64,000 bases of DNA from Puccinellia tenuiflora (taxonomy: Eukaryota > Streptophyta > Magnoliopsida > Poales > Poaceae). Made by a program: the position numbers and the translations under genes. Positions 1 through 10,097 of the stretch are shown piece by piece (the stretch's first letter is position 1; every line of letters starts with the position of its first letter). Below the pieces are notes generated by a model that saw only the letters and a program-made list of their open reading frames with translations, searched no databases and was not told where the DNA came from. The stretch spans positions 268,697-332,696 of the forward strand of contig QRDG01000398.1 of NCBI GenBank assembly GCA_012064385.1, in the 5' to 3' direction.

Positions 1-2724
1 CACTTTGAGTCCATGAATCAGTGCTTCATACTCGGCGACATTGTTGGATGCTGCAAAGTGTACTTGCAATACGTATTTCAGCTGATCTCGCTTTGGCGAG
101 GTAAGAACTACACCAGCTCCCAGGCCCTCCTTTACCTTGGACCCGTCAAAATGCATTCTCCAGTAGTTGGAGTCTGGTAAGGACGGCTCATACTCCATCT
201 CGGCCCAGTCCACAAGGAACTCGGCCACCGCTTGAGATTTGATGGTATCTCTTCTTGCATACTGCGGCGCATAAGCTGCAAGCTCAATAGCCCATTTGGC
301 GACTCGGCCACTGGCATCCTTGTTGCCAAGAATTTCCGACACAGGGGCCGCACTTACAACAGTTATGGGATGCTCCTGGAAGTAATGCTTTAGTTTTTTG
401 GCTGCCATGTAGACACCATAAGTCATTTTTTGATAGTGAGGGTAGTTTTGTTTCGATGCGGAGAGCACCTCACTCAAATAATATACCGGCCTCTGCACGG
501 TAGCTCCTTCTTCTTCTCGCTCCACCACCACTACGACACTAACGACTCGGTTAGTGGCCGCAATGTAGAGCAGCATGGGCTCACTCGGTAGTGGCGAAGC
601 CAGTATCGGCGCAGTAGCTAACATTGTTTTTAACTCATGAAACGCCGCATCCGCTTGCGGAGTCCAGCTGAACCTGTCTGATTTTTTCATCAGTTGGTAT
701 AAGGGCAAGGCCTTTTCTCCCAACCGACCTAGGAAACGACTCAGAGATGCCAGACATCCGGTGAATTTCTGGATATCTCGGAGACATCTCGGCAACTTCA
801 TATTTTCTATCGCCCGGATCTTAGTCGGGTTTGCCTCGATACCTCGGCTAGACACGAGGAAACCGAGTAACTTTCCTGCGGGTACACCGAATGTACACTT
901 ATCCGGATTAAGCTTAAGTCGGAATTTCCTTAGGTTTGCGAATGTTTCCTTAAGGTCATCCAGCAGTGTGTGTTTTTCTTTAGTTTTAATAACTATGTCG
1001 TCGACATACACCTGCACATTTTTACCTATCTGGTCATGCAGACATTTTTGCATACAGCGCTGATAAGTAGGCCCGGCATTTCTCAAACCGAAACACATAA
1101 CACGATAGCAATAAGCCCCGTACGGGGTGATAAAAGCAGTCTTTATTTGATCATCAGGGTTCAACGGTATCTGGTGAAAACCAGAGTACGCGTCTACAAA
1201 GGAGAGTAGTTCACACCCGGCCGTGGAGTCGATCACCTGATCGATCCGGGGCAGCGGGAATGGATCTTTAGGACATGCTTTGTTCAGGTGTGTGTAGTCG
1301 ACACACATGCGCCAGACAGTGGCAGCCTCCGGTTCATCTTTTTTCTTCTCTACCAGGACCGGGTTAGCCAACCAGTCCGGGTACTTCACTTCTACTACGG
1401 CATTGGATGCGAGTAACTTGGCTAACTCGTCACCCACAGCTTTCCTTCTTCCTTCGGCAAGACGCCGTGTCGGTTGCTTCACAGGCCTAGCATCTGGCCT
1501 GACATGCAGAGAGTGCTCAGCCAACTCCCTCGGAACACCCAGCAAGTCCTGACTGGACCATGCAAAGATATCCCGATTCTCACGGAGGAAGTGGATGAGC
1601 TCGCTTTCCTATTTGCTGTCCAGCCCGGCACCGATGATGACGGTGTGGTCCGGGTTAGACTCATCGATGCCAACTTTCTTGGACTCCTTCACCGCCTGGA
1701 AGGTTGCGGTCTGCTGCGGGTTGGCCGGACTCGGTATACCGAGTTGAGCAGATTGGGCCAGAGCCACCACCTCATGGATTCTCTTCTTCTCGGCAGCAAT
1801 CACAAGTGACTCGGCCAGCAGTGATCCGGCAGAGGCGCACTCCATGGAACGCTTGTAGTCACCCGAGATAGTGATGACACCATTCGGACCCGGCATCTTC
1901 ATCTTCAAATAAGCCACATGCGTAGACGCCATGAACTTGGCGAGTGCTGGCCTACCGAGTAAGGCATGATACGGGCTTTCGAGGTCCACAACCTCGAACA
2001 GCAGACTCTCGGTCCTGCTATTGCTTTTGTCGCCGAAGGCAACGTCGACCCACACGGTGCCCATAGGTGCATGCGAGACACCCGGCACAATACCATGAAG
2101 GTAGTTCTGCTTGGCTGCATCATGTTCTCGGTTATACCGAGCTTGACCATGGTATCTCGGTACATAATATTGATGCCTGCTCCCGTTGTCCACAAGGACC
2201 CGGGTAAACCTGACATTAATGCTAGGTCCGACGAATGTCGGATCCACCACCAGAGCATAACCTCCGGGATTTGGCATGACCTTGGGATGGTTCTTGACAC
2301 TCCAACTGATCTGATCCTCGGACCAGTACATGAATTTCGGCACCGCCGGCATAACGGCATTTACCTCCATCGCACGCCTGTGCTGACTCTGCTTGTCATT
2401 GGGTTCGGTCACAAAGACCATGTAACTCTGGTGGGGCTCTCGGTACTGATTCTGCCTACTTGGGCCAGCATTGCCGTTGTAATTGTTGTTGTTGTTGTTG
2501 GCTACCTGGTTGACATCCTCTTGTCTCGGCTGTGCATTCAGGGGTTGAGTGTTTGCACCTGTCAGAGGTGCGGGTCTCGGTGTTAGACCAGTAGCTGCTG
2601 GCTGATTCTTGTGCCGGTCACAGTCACGAGTCGAGTGTTGAGCCGGTTTGCTGGGGTGTCTGGTGTGAAAGCAGCAAGGGCCATCCAGCATCTTCTCGTA
2701 GATGTACCTCTCCTGATCATCCAA
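1..2724 (-). pseudogene. pol: E1 pol: protease, reverse transcriptase, RNase H and partial aRNH
   Basis: One reading frame from 2724 to the window edge, broken by a single TAG at 1609-1611. Upstream part (371 codons): a C-x-F-H...H...D-C cluster near the start, a protease with V-L-V-D-N-G-S near 2185, then a pre-RT linker. Downstream of the stop: RT with the catalytic motif YVDDIV at about 995-1015, connection and a first RNase H, and near 155 the M-H-F-D-G-S start of a second, archaeal-type RNase H, a Tat hallmark. In the protease the expected G-I-N-I-M-Y stretch lies in another frame and the original frame resumes near 2130, i.e. two compensating indels. The stop probably arose from CAG. 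It should copy element RNA to DNA; as it stands it is a pseudogene. Confidence 0.9.
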
Positions 2725-2736
2725 CTATTTCTTGTT

Positions 2737-2820
2737 GCCATTCCATGGCTTCCTTTCGCCGTTCCACGGCTTTCTCTCGCCGTTCCACGGCTTCCTCTCG
2801 CCGTTCCATGGCTTCCTTCC
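2737..2820 (-). repeat. 21-bp minisatellite in gag-pol junction of E1
   Basis: Four head-to-tail copies of a 21-bp unit (plus strand gccgttccacggcttyctctc) at 2737, 2758, 2779 and 2800, with 1-4 mismatches per copy. It lies between the gag stop and the protease. The unit is a multiple of three, so copy-number change keeps frame; one frame gives repeated G-S-x-G-T-A-R. Confidence 0.85.
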
Positions 2821-2919
2821 TTCCGAGTTCTGGCCCCAAGAGGGACCCTCATTTTTCTGGCGCTGGCTGCTGCCGGCACCCGCTTGATCTTGGTCGACAG
2901 CTGCGACCTGGTCCGACCC

Positions 2920-4059
2920 TTACCGGTAATCCGGTCGGTCGTCTCTTCTCTTGTTCCGGTTGTCCGGGCGATCGCTACGCCGGCTCGATCTATCTCGGTC
3001 TTGAGCAGGATACCTCCTGCCCACATCAACCTGGGTCAGCAAGGGCTGTGTCGGGTCACCGAGTGCATAGCTGTCAGCAATTGACATTGTCTCGGCCAAG
3101 GTGGCCGGCATCTCCCTCTGGAGTCTCTGCCAAAGCATGGAGCCATGTCGGCATCCTTGCGCAAACCACGCAATGGCTTGTGACTCGATCACTCCTTCAC
3201 AGGAGTTCCGAATCGTGCTCCACCGGGTCAGGTACTCCCGGTCTGTTTCGTCTTCTCGCTGCCGACACATGGACAGCTGCTGAGGTCGATTCGGCCTCTT
3301 GTAAGTACTGGAGAAGTTGCTGACGAAGGCGTCGGAGAAGTCGAGCCAGCAGTCAATGCTGTTCTCCTCCAGGTTGTTCAGCCAGATTCGGGCTGGTCCC
3401 TCTAGCATCTGCGGTACATACCGCACGGCCCATCGGCGACTGCCACCAGCGATATGCACCGCTGTGACGTAATCTGTCAGCCAGTCCTCCGGCTTGGTGC
3501 TGCCGTCATAGGTCTTTGCACCCCGGGGGAGCTGGAAATTCGGCACCGGTGCCTGCTTCATGATCCGGGGTCCAAAGCACGCAGGACCCGGTGGGCCTTG
3601 CTCCTCCAGCAGTTCAGACAGATAAATTCTGTCAAGCTTGTTGCGTACGTCGTGAGCCGGTAGCTGGCGAGCTCCCAGCCTAGCACCGAGTGCGCCCTCG
3701 GTCGCCAGATCTCTGTATCTTGTGTACCCGGCCCGCTCCATGGCCGAGTAACCGTCGTCGTACCGGTCAGCGGCCGGCTCGACATACCCGGCACCCGCTT
3801 GATGACGAGGTGGAATGGGTGCCGGATACCGAGGTGGCTGACCCGGATTTGCCGGATTGACCCGGTTGGCATCTTGTCTGCCCTGAACGGGTCCTGGACT
3901 CCCTGGCCAACATTGCCTTGGGCAGCCTTCTGCTTTCCGGCATATACCAGATCGTACGCCTGCAGCTATTTGTTCTTGCCAGAGTTCACACTCTGGCCAC
4001 GGCTTGCGCCGACATACGGCGAAGAGGCCTGTCCCTTGGACACTCCTCCAGCATTCCAC
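2920..4059 (-). CDS. gag: E1 gag core (retrotransposon gag domain)
   Basis: 379 codons. The middle holds a retrotransposon gag (capsid) domain: a W-L-T-D-Y-V segment, then G-P-A-R-I-W-L-N-N-L, then W-x-D-F-S-D-A-F-V-S-N-F and R-x-x-E-T-D-R-E-Y-L, the usual order for Tat gag. The C-terminus is very basic (repeated RRSDRPDNRNKRRDD), fitting nucleic-acid binding. The first about 60 codons look like read-through of a frameshifted leader (Cys-rich, not gag-like), so the real gag probably enters from the ORF at 4142-4999 through a lost frame. It assembles the cytoplasmic particle. A stop separates it from pol. Confidence 0.82.
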   Translation of the reverse strand: MECWRSVQGTGLFAVCRRKPWPECELWQEQIAAGVRSGICRKAEGCPRQCWPGSPGPVQGRQDANRVNPANPGQPPRYPAPIPPRHQAGAGYVEPAADRYDDGYSAMERAGYTRYRDLATEGALGARLGARQLPAHDVRNKLDRIYLSELLEEQGPPGPACFGPRIMKQAPVPNFQLPRGAKTYDGSTKPEDWLTDYVTAVHIAGGSRRWAVRYVPQMLEGPARIWLNNLEENSIDCWLDFSDAFVSNFSSTYKRPNRPQQLSMCRQREDETDREYLTRWSTIRNSCEGVIESQAIAWFAQGCRHGSMLWQRLQREMPATLAETMSIADSYALGDPTQPLLTQVDVGRRYPAQDRDRSSRRSDRPDNRNKRRDDRPDYR

Positions 4060-4141
4060 CCGAGTAAAGGTACCCGGATCCTCCTACACCCGGATTTGCA
4101 TTCCGGAATGCCTCATTCTGACGGTTGGCTATAGCTACCAA

Positions 4142-4999
4142 CTAATTTACTCGGTCCTGCTGCCTACTACGAGCTTCACCGGACAAGTTAGGCAACTCTG
4201 CTATAGCAGCCTCAGCAGCTCTAAGGTTCTTACCCGGTGTACTATATTTCGGCCGGCCTGCCGACATATAACTAGCAGTTTTACCAGATCTAGCTCTACC
4301 ATCTCTAGCTATTTCGACATTGAGGTCTCTACCTCTAGCACGTACCTCATTTATGCGACTAACCGGGTTGGCTACCGGTGTAAAGCCATGAGCGATGTTG
4401 TACTCACGGAGGGAGATGTCGAAGTCTTGTCGACTCGGGCCACCTCCTGGGCCTCTCGGAGTATCTCCTGGCGCTGCTGCTCCAACTCCGCCTGAGTCAG
4501 AGTAACATCTGCGCTCGGAGCCACTGGCGTTGCCAGCTTCTTGATTGTGTCCCTGAAGAGGACTCGGCGTCACCGGCACAGCAGATGTACCGGCTTGCTC
4601 CGGACGATTCTCCGGCCTCTCCAGCGGCGGGCGCGCCGTCCTGGTAGTTCTGGTGCTGACCTCGGCATCAACAACTGGGGCGGTCATCATGACCTCTGCA
4701 CAGCTAGCGGGGGGACGGGCGATACGTCGGCCGCGAGCCGCACAGACAGCGGGGGGATCCGCTGCGACCTGCACCCTTTCGGGGAACCGGCAGGGGACCT
4801 CGGTGGCGACGTAGACGGTGAGGGAGCCGAACTCGATGAGGCAGCCGTTCCGGGGCAGTGGCCTGCTGCCGAAACAGCCGGCGTTGTCGCTGACGACGTT
4901 GAGCGAGCCGAACCTGTGGACAAGGCCACAGAGAACGCGCTCACCCGACTCGATGAAGGAACCCGTCCGGATGAACACACCAGCCAGCGCCGCTGCTGG
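4142..4999 (-). pseudogene. E1 gag N-terminal region
   Basis: Open frame running from just inside the PBS to 4142. It is proline/arginine/alanine-rich with low complexity and ends in a more structured part (D-F-D-I-S-L-R-E-Y-N-I) typical of the segment before the capsid domain in Tat gag. The ATG that would open the longest frame (5047) lies inside the LTR, so a start within 4999 and below is more likely. It is in a different frame from the gag core at 2920-4059. I read this as one gag split by a frameshift at about 4060-4140, but a natural two-ORF arrangement is not excluded. Confidence 0.55.
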
Positions 5000-5016
5000 C
5001 CCCACGGTGGGCGCCA
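5000..5016 (-). other. E1 primer binding site (tRNA-Lys type)
   Basis: Minus strand TGGCGCCCACCGTGGGG, two bases inside the 5' LTR. From memory it matches the 3' end of plant tRNA-Lys(CUU). E2 has the identical site at 8649-8665. Confidence 0.85.
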
Positions 5017-5128
5017 ACTGTCGTGGTGGTGCACGGACAGATGCCATATAGGCTTAAGGTGGGGCCGATTGGACGCTGGAGGTACCGGGGAGGGCTTGCA
5101 CGCACGGCGTACAGACACGAACACACGG

Positions 5129-5152
5129 ACACACACACACACACACACACAC
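5129..5152. repeat. (AC)12 microsatellite in E1 LTR
   Basis: Uninterrupted AC dinucleotides, preceded by an imperfect CA-rich stretch from 5111. Confidence 0.95.
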
Positions 5153-5408
5153 GATTTACCCAGGTTCGGGGCTCTCGTGAGGAGATAACACCCCTACTCC
5201 TGCCTGTCTGATGTATATAAGTGGTTAACAAGTGATTACAAGCTTGCTCCTTGAGCTGAGTAGGAAGAACTACTAACTCTAAGCCTCTACCGAGTCTCAG
5301 AACAGCTCTCTGGCTCTCCTCTAGCTCCCAAGGAAAGACTAAGTATTTGCCCAGCGTTTAGGCTCAAATGAAGTGTTGCCCGTCTCCGTAAGAGGAGCCC
5401 CTGGTACC

Positions 5409-5420
5409 CCTTATATAGGG
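5409..5420 (-). promoter_or_regulatory. TATA box of E1 LTR
   Basis: CCCTATATAAGG on the minus strand, about 520 bp from the U3 end. It is a good match to a plant TATA box, with transcription expected to start some 30 bp further left. Not experimentally supported. Confidence 0.6.
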
Positions 5421-5938
5421 AAACCCAGGGTTACAGTGTAAAACATTGCTACTGGCGCCATACCCTTTGGTCTCCGGCCGACACGGGCGCCGCTGCGCCA
5501 CGCCCAGACCGTGTCAGCGCTGGTCGCCGCGGTCTCCCCTGCATGAGACAGCACGCCCAAGCCTAGGCCTAGCGCCACTGTGCCGCGCCGCACGCGTCAG
5601 AGGCATGGCCGAGGCACGGCACGCCCGTCCACTTGCAGCACACCGCCGCCCTTGCCTCGCTCCGTGTCTCACGGAGCTTGGTCCACCGTCCGGGATAACT
5701 TTCACCCGACATAGGCTTGCCCTATGTTCCTTACTCGGTTTACCCTTCCCTGCACATAAGAACAACAAAGAGGATTCCGACATATAATAATCATGATCCG
5801 ACATAGGGCTATGTCGGTTAACTTTACCCGGTTGATCTCGGATAAAACCTGTATGGTATGTCGGATCTCATTGACTCGGTCAACTCCGAGTCAACCTTAT
5901 TTTACCATATTGACCCCACTCGGGGGCTTCCCCCGACA

Positions 5939-7652
5939 ATGAGCACTTTGTTCAACGTGTAGCCCCCAACTTGAGGTGCCACCACCAAGGCTAGCTGCCC
6001 TGGGTCATCAACTCTTGGCGGATGATCTGCCCGACTCCATGTGATGGTTTGCTCTGACCACCTGAGCCACTGTGGGAGTGCCGGCTCCACTGCATTGACA
6101 GCTCTAACCTTTAATTTCTTGGCACGCTTGGACGTGCTTGTTGTGAAGACATGGTAACTGCCACGACTCGGGTTCTGTGGCCGAGTTGTGACATAATACT
6201 GCCCATTGTCATCGTGAAGCTGCTTCGGGTTCTGCTGGAACCCGCCCTGTTGGTTACCTCCTCCCTGAGGTTGGTTAGGGTTATTGCCAGCTCCTCCACC
6301 GTGGTTGCAGGGTCCTCCATCACCATTGTTTCCTCTATATCCATTGTTGTTGCCTCTATTTCCTGGTCCTGGGAGCCTGGCACGCTGCAAATCCACGCAC
6401 TGTCCCAAGGTGTGACCACACTTGCCATTTCTGGCGTGTTTAGGGCATGGACTCGCCAGAACCTCCTCTGTGGTCGGCCTACATCCCTGATACCCTTGAG
6501 AACTGTTGTCCTTGCGTCTGACCCCAGTGTTTGTGTTAGCCACCAGGTCAGAGTTGTCTCCATATGGCCGCTTGTTACTTCCCTGATTCTGGTTCTGATT
6601 TTGATTCTGGTTCTGACCATTGCCACCGTGTCCTTTAGGCCCTTCCTCCTGATCCTTCGTTTTGTCTGTGGCAGCAAGCTTGTTAGCACCTGCCATGATC
6701 TCGCCGATCGTAAGGGGAATACCTTGATTCAGGCTCTCCTTCATGCGACCCACCTTCCAGCTCAAGGGATTGTAGCTGCAATTTCTCTCCATTGCCATTA
6801 GCACTGAAATTGTTGGGAGTCCTTGCGATGAGTTGATGATCTCCGAGACCCTCTTCATCCAATGCCTTGCAGACTCGCCCTTTCTCTGAACACACCGCTC
6901 CAAGTCCTCTATGGTACTAAGCTTTTTGCATGTTCCCTGAAAGTTCTGTATGAAAGCCGACTTCAGCTGCTCCCAAGAATTGATTGATCTAGGAGGCAAG
7001 TTACGCATCCACACTTTGGCTGCTCCTTCCATCATGAGGTACATGAATTTGGCACACAGATTACCTGTGGCATTACGGATACTCATCGCCATCTCGTATG
7101 TGCCCAACCAAGAAGTCGGGTCCATGTTGGGCTCGTAATTGGGAACTTTGCGCGGCTCCTTGAAGTCGTTGGGAAAGACTCGGACCTGATGGCATCTGAC
7201 AGGCACTCTGGTCCTGTTAGTGAAGGAGAGGTACCAGGAAAAGTCACCTGTGTGTGCGCCCGGGTTGGCTGAGGCTGGTTATCTGGACCAGCTAGGGCTC
7301 TGTCCCTCTCAGCCTCCCGTGCCCTGGCCGCCTCCCTCTCTCGTCGCTGTCTTGCTTCATCAACCACCAGTTGAGCTCGTGAGGCAGTTGGTATGATGAC
7401 CCTGTTCCTCTCTTGTTCACGGTGCCTTGCGGTTGTAGAGTTGGCCGGGTGAGACTCGTCATGCCGACTCCTCGTGCCAGAGTTGAACGGCGTCAAGTGC
7501 AGCCTACTTGCATCTGGAAACGCTGGATAAAGAGCTTGCTGAGTCATTGCTGTCTTCAGCATCTCAATAGCACGGCGGGTCTCCTGTCCCGCTGCTCCTT
7601 CTGGTATCTCAATGTTCTCTAGCCTCATAGTTGCCGCATGAACGTTGTCCAT
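5939..7652 (-). pseudogene. gag: E2 gag core and start of protease
   Basis: Two overlapping frames (7652-7083, then 7206-5939) together give a gag. The first is an N-terminal Arg/Glu/Ala-rich coiled segment. The second has the capsid domain (W-L-G-T-Y-E-M-A, G-A-A-K-V-W-M-R-N-L, W-E-Q-L-K-S-A-F-I-Q-N-F), then N-Q repeats, a zinc-knuckle-like C-P-K-H...C-G-H-x-x-x-x-C, a Gly/Asn/Gln-rich stretch, and T-L-N-K-V-L-I just before the protease active site. The E1 insertion falls exactly before the expected catalytic D-G-G-S. The frame change near 7100-7206 looks like a mutation, since both halves are gag-like. Confidence 0.82.
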
Positions 7653-7661
7653 TGGGTTAGA

Positions 7662-8638
7662 TTAATGCCCTTCTGGCGTACGAAACCTGCCAGGTGGAGG
7701 TCCCATACCACCTATTGATCCTCCTCCGACTCCTCCTTCAGGTGGCGGTCCGTTGGTACCGTTGCCGCCGGGTCCTTCTGGTGGTGGTGGTGGTGTTGCT
7801 CCTCCTCCTGCGCCGCCTCCCGCAGCCGATGAGCTCCCTAGCCCAGCTCCTGCGCCTGGACCAGTGGGTGTGTTGAACAAAGCAGTTGGGTTGACAATGA
7901 CTCCGCCACGCAGGCGACTCCTCGCTCTGCGATGCTGAATTGAGGTGAGTTCTTCCGGCGACTCCTCACAACCTGGGCCTCCGTCTGGACCCGGGCCCGC
8001 TCTTCTGCTAATCTGCGGTTTGCCTCGTTGATTTCTGCTAGTTGCCTCTCCATTGCAGCACGCGCGCTGGCTAACTCGGCCGCCCGTTCTGCTGCGTTGC
8101 TTGCATTGATTTCCTTTGTCAGTAGACTTGGATCAAACTGATTTCTGCCGTTTCCAGACATGTAGACTCCGACGACGCGGGCGCATACTGGCGACTCCGC
8201 GTAATCCTCCTCCTCAATTCCATACCCAAGCCGATCCTCGAACAGGGGCAAGATAGACTCTGAATCAGTGTCGTAATATGGCTCCATACGTGGCTCCGCC
8301 AGCGACTCCTCTTCAGGGTTGACAGCAAGTTGTTCCTTTGGCTCGACGATGATGCCGACTTCTGATGTACCAACCGACTCCTCGCCATCGGACTCGACGA
8401 TAGCTGTTGGCTCTAATACTGATTCCGCCGAGTTAGCGCGAAGAACTGACACGCAAACCATGCCGGCGAACACGTTGATCCCTCCAAAAAGCAAACTGAT
8501 AACCCTCGTCGACTTCCTCCATCTCTGGAGTCCAGCCGGAGTCATCGATCTCGGTTTCTCCATGCTCATCAGTGTAGACTCGCCCGATGGCGAGTTTCTC
8601 CATGGCCCGGCGAGCGGCTCCCACGATCTCAACTCCAC
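7662..8638 (-). pseudogene. E2 N-terminal gag region, split into two frames
   Basis: Two open frames in the leader between PBS and gag. 8638-7838 (266 codons) is acidic in its middle and then has a long A/E/R-rich heptad-like stretch, probably coiled coil. 7880-7662 (72 codons) is almost only Gly, Pro and Ala. Low complexity before the gag core is usual in grass Tat elements. The two frames overlap and shift, so this is probably the broken N-terminus of one gag rather than a separate gene. No recognisable domain. Confidence 0.5.
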
Positions 8639-8648
8639 GCATCTCCTG

Positions 8649-8665
8649 CCCCACGGTGGGCGCCA
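8649..8665 (-). other. E2 primer binding site (tRNA-Lys type)
   Basis: Identical to the E1 PBS (TGGCGCCCACCGTGGGG), two bases inside the LTR. Confidence 0.85.
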
Positions 8666-8667
8666 AC

Positions 8668-9215
8668 TGTCGTGGGGTTGTCACGGCAAGTCCTTCCTTT
8701 GGGAAGGTGAGTTCTGGGGCCATTGATGCACGAAGTACATAGGAGAAGTTAATCTCGCCTAGGGACACAGATTTACCCAGGTTCGGCCCCTCTTCCTTAG
8801 AGGTAAAGACCTACTTCCTGCTTCTCTTTATTGCTCTAGAACTGATCTCGATTACAAGGTTCCGGCTCCTATCTGGGGAGTCGGCGACTATGGATCTGGT
8901 GTTTCTGGATTGCTTGGAACTTATGATCTAAGGTCCAGGACCCCACTTATAAAGGTGGCCGGGTCTCTGGACTTACAACCTACACCGAGTCATACTAGAA
9001 CACGGAGTCCTACTCTACGTCTTGGACTTCCAAGTTAGGGCTCCGGGTTGTACTTGGACTCCTTCTAGACGGGTCCCTTCTCCGTCATGGGCTTTAGTCG
9101 GCTTGTCTCCAGCCCAGCCCATGCGACTTGATGCGTGACTCAGCTTTGGCCTCCTTGGTCTTGACGGGTCTACTTTCCGGGTCCATGGGCCTACCTATAA
9201 AGTATCCCCCCATCA
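8668..9215 (-). repeat. E2 5' LTR (about 548 bp)
   Basis: Minus strand starts TGATGGGGGGATAC at 9215 and ends ACAACCCCACGACA at 8668. A TATA-like CTTTATAAGTGG lies near 8945-8956. The flank 9216-9220 (tacac) is the likely TSD, but its partner is outside the window. The exact U3 end could be 9219 instead of 9215. Confidence 0.8.
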
Positions 9216-10082
9216 TACACCATGCATTCCCCTAGGCCCTTTGAAAGGTGAAGTATCATGTAGTAGACTTTCCCCATGTCCTCAAGAACCAAACGAACTA
9301 CTCACAAGACATCATATAGATCATGATCAGAGGTGATATGAATATGGGCAACAATCTGATTGTAATGATAATTCACCGATAAAATTCTATAACATCAACT
9401 ACAAGTGGTAATCAACGCCCGGGATACGATTCCGATGGACTAATAGCAACACAATGATAATTGTTACAGCGAGATGAGATGGGATGGCGGCGGTGATGAT
9501 GGTGCTGATGGTGGAGATGATGTTGATGATGACCCCGATGATGCCCGACGTGATGGCGATGACGATGGCGGCGATCTCCCCCCTCTGGGAGGGAAATTCC
9601 CCGGCAGTTTTCTCCCTGCCGGAGCTCTTCTTCTCTCTGTCTGGTTTCCGCCTCGTGGAGGCGGTGGAAAAATTATTCGTCGATACCCCAATGTTTTTAG
9701 GTCAAAGGGAAGTAATACGCCGAAGGGGAGCCGGAGGGGGGCCACAGGGGCCAGGGGCGGGTCCCACCCGCGGCCCAGGGTGGACCTGCAGCAGGGGGCC
9801 GCCCCTGCTCCCTGGAGCTCGCCTCTATGCGCGCTTTTGGCTCATTGACTTATTTCCCAAAATATTTACCTCCGATTTTTCTGGAATTTTTGGAGCTTCC
9901 GATGTCAGGTATCTTGACAGGTACTTTTCCAGTTGATTCCGGGCTCCGGCAGATGCATCCCCAATAATTGCAAAACATGCAAAATAAGGTAAAATAACAT
10001 AAGTATTGCATCACAATATGAAATATATCAATGAATAAAGGTAAATTATGATGTAAAATAGTGATGCAAAATGGACGTATCA
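9216..10082 (-). repeat. A 3' LTR, visible 867 bp, cut by E2
   Basis: Minus-strand LTR starting TGATACGTCCATTTTGCATC at 10082. Its first about 330 bp are closely repeated at 62640-62967, the other LTR of the same element. Contains a GAT-rich tract (9474-9571). Its 3' end is missing because E2 inserted at 9215. Start sequence and following PPT are of the type seen in Triticeae Athila elements. Confidence 0.85.
9474..9571. repeat. GAT/ATG-rich low-complexity tract
   Basis: Imperfect gatgatg/gatggcg repetition within the A LTR. The long open frames seen on it (Asp/Met-rich on one strand, Ser/Pro-rich on the other) are by-products of the repeat. Confidence 0.8.
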
Positions 10083-10097
10083 ACTTCCCCAAGCTTA
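10083..10097 (-). other. Polypurine tract of A
   Basis: Minus strand TAAGCTTGGGGAAGT directly abutting the LTR start at 10082. This is the classical Athila-type PPT that primes plus-strand DNA synthesis. Confidence 0.85.

Larger units (their letters stand above)
1..5938 (-). mobile_element. E1: Tat-type Ty3/gypsy LTR retrotransposon, 3' part outside window
   Basis: Reading right to left: LTR (5938-5019), PBS, gag, protease, RT, RNase H and the start of a second RNase H at the window edge. The order PR-RT-RNH-aRNH and the PBS type place it in the Tat lineage of non-chromoviral gypsy elements. It sits inside the protease gene of E2: coding sequence of E2 runs up to 5939 and is abruptly replaced by the LTR end at 5938. 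The 5-bp flank is atgag (5939-5943), but the partner TSD lies beyond position 1. Coding frames are damaged (one stop in pol, frame changes in protease and gag), so this copy looks inactive. Confidence 0.93.
5019..5938 (-). repeat. E1 5' LTR (920 bp)
   Basis: Minus strand begins TGTCGGGGGAAG at 5938 and ends CCACCACGACA at 5019, two bases before the PBS. TG...CA ends with a short inverted TGTCG/CGACA. A TATA box lies at 5409-5420, and an (AC)n tract sits in the U5-side part. The partner 3' LTR is outside the window. Confidence 0.9.
5939..9215 (-). mobile_element. E2: Tat-type gypsy element interrupted by E1
   Basis: 5' LTR (9215-8668), tRNA-Lys-type PBS, gag, and the beginning of protease, which stops at the E1 LTR. 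It uses the same PBS and gag plan as E1 but has a different LTR and protein sequence, so it is another family. It lies inside the 3' LTR of A: sequence of A resumes at 9216. The rest of E2 should be left of the window, beyond E1. Confidence 0.9.

Noticed and set aside
1966..2586. 206-codon plus-strand frame opposite E1 protease
   Set aside because: Antisense shadow of the pol frame; no domain.
5000..5016. tRNA gene 3' end
   Set aside because: Only the terminal 17 bases match, in PBS position and orientation; no cloverleaf upstream.
5111..5152. His/Thr-rich peptides over the (AC)n tract
   Set aside because: Product of a microsatellite, not a gene.
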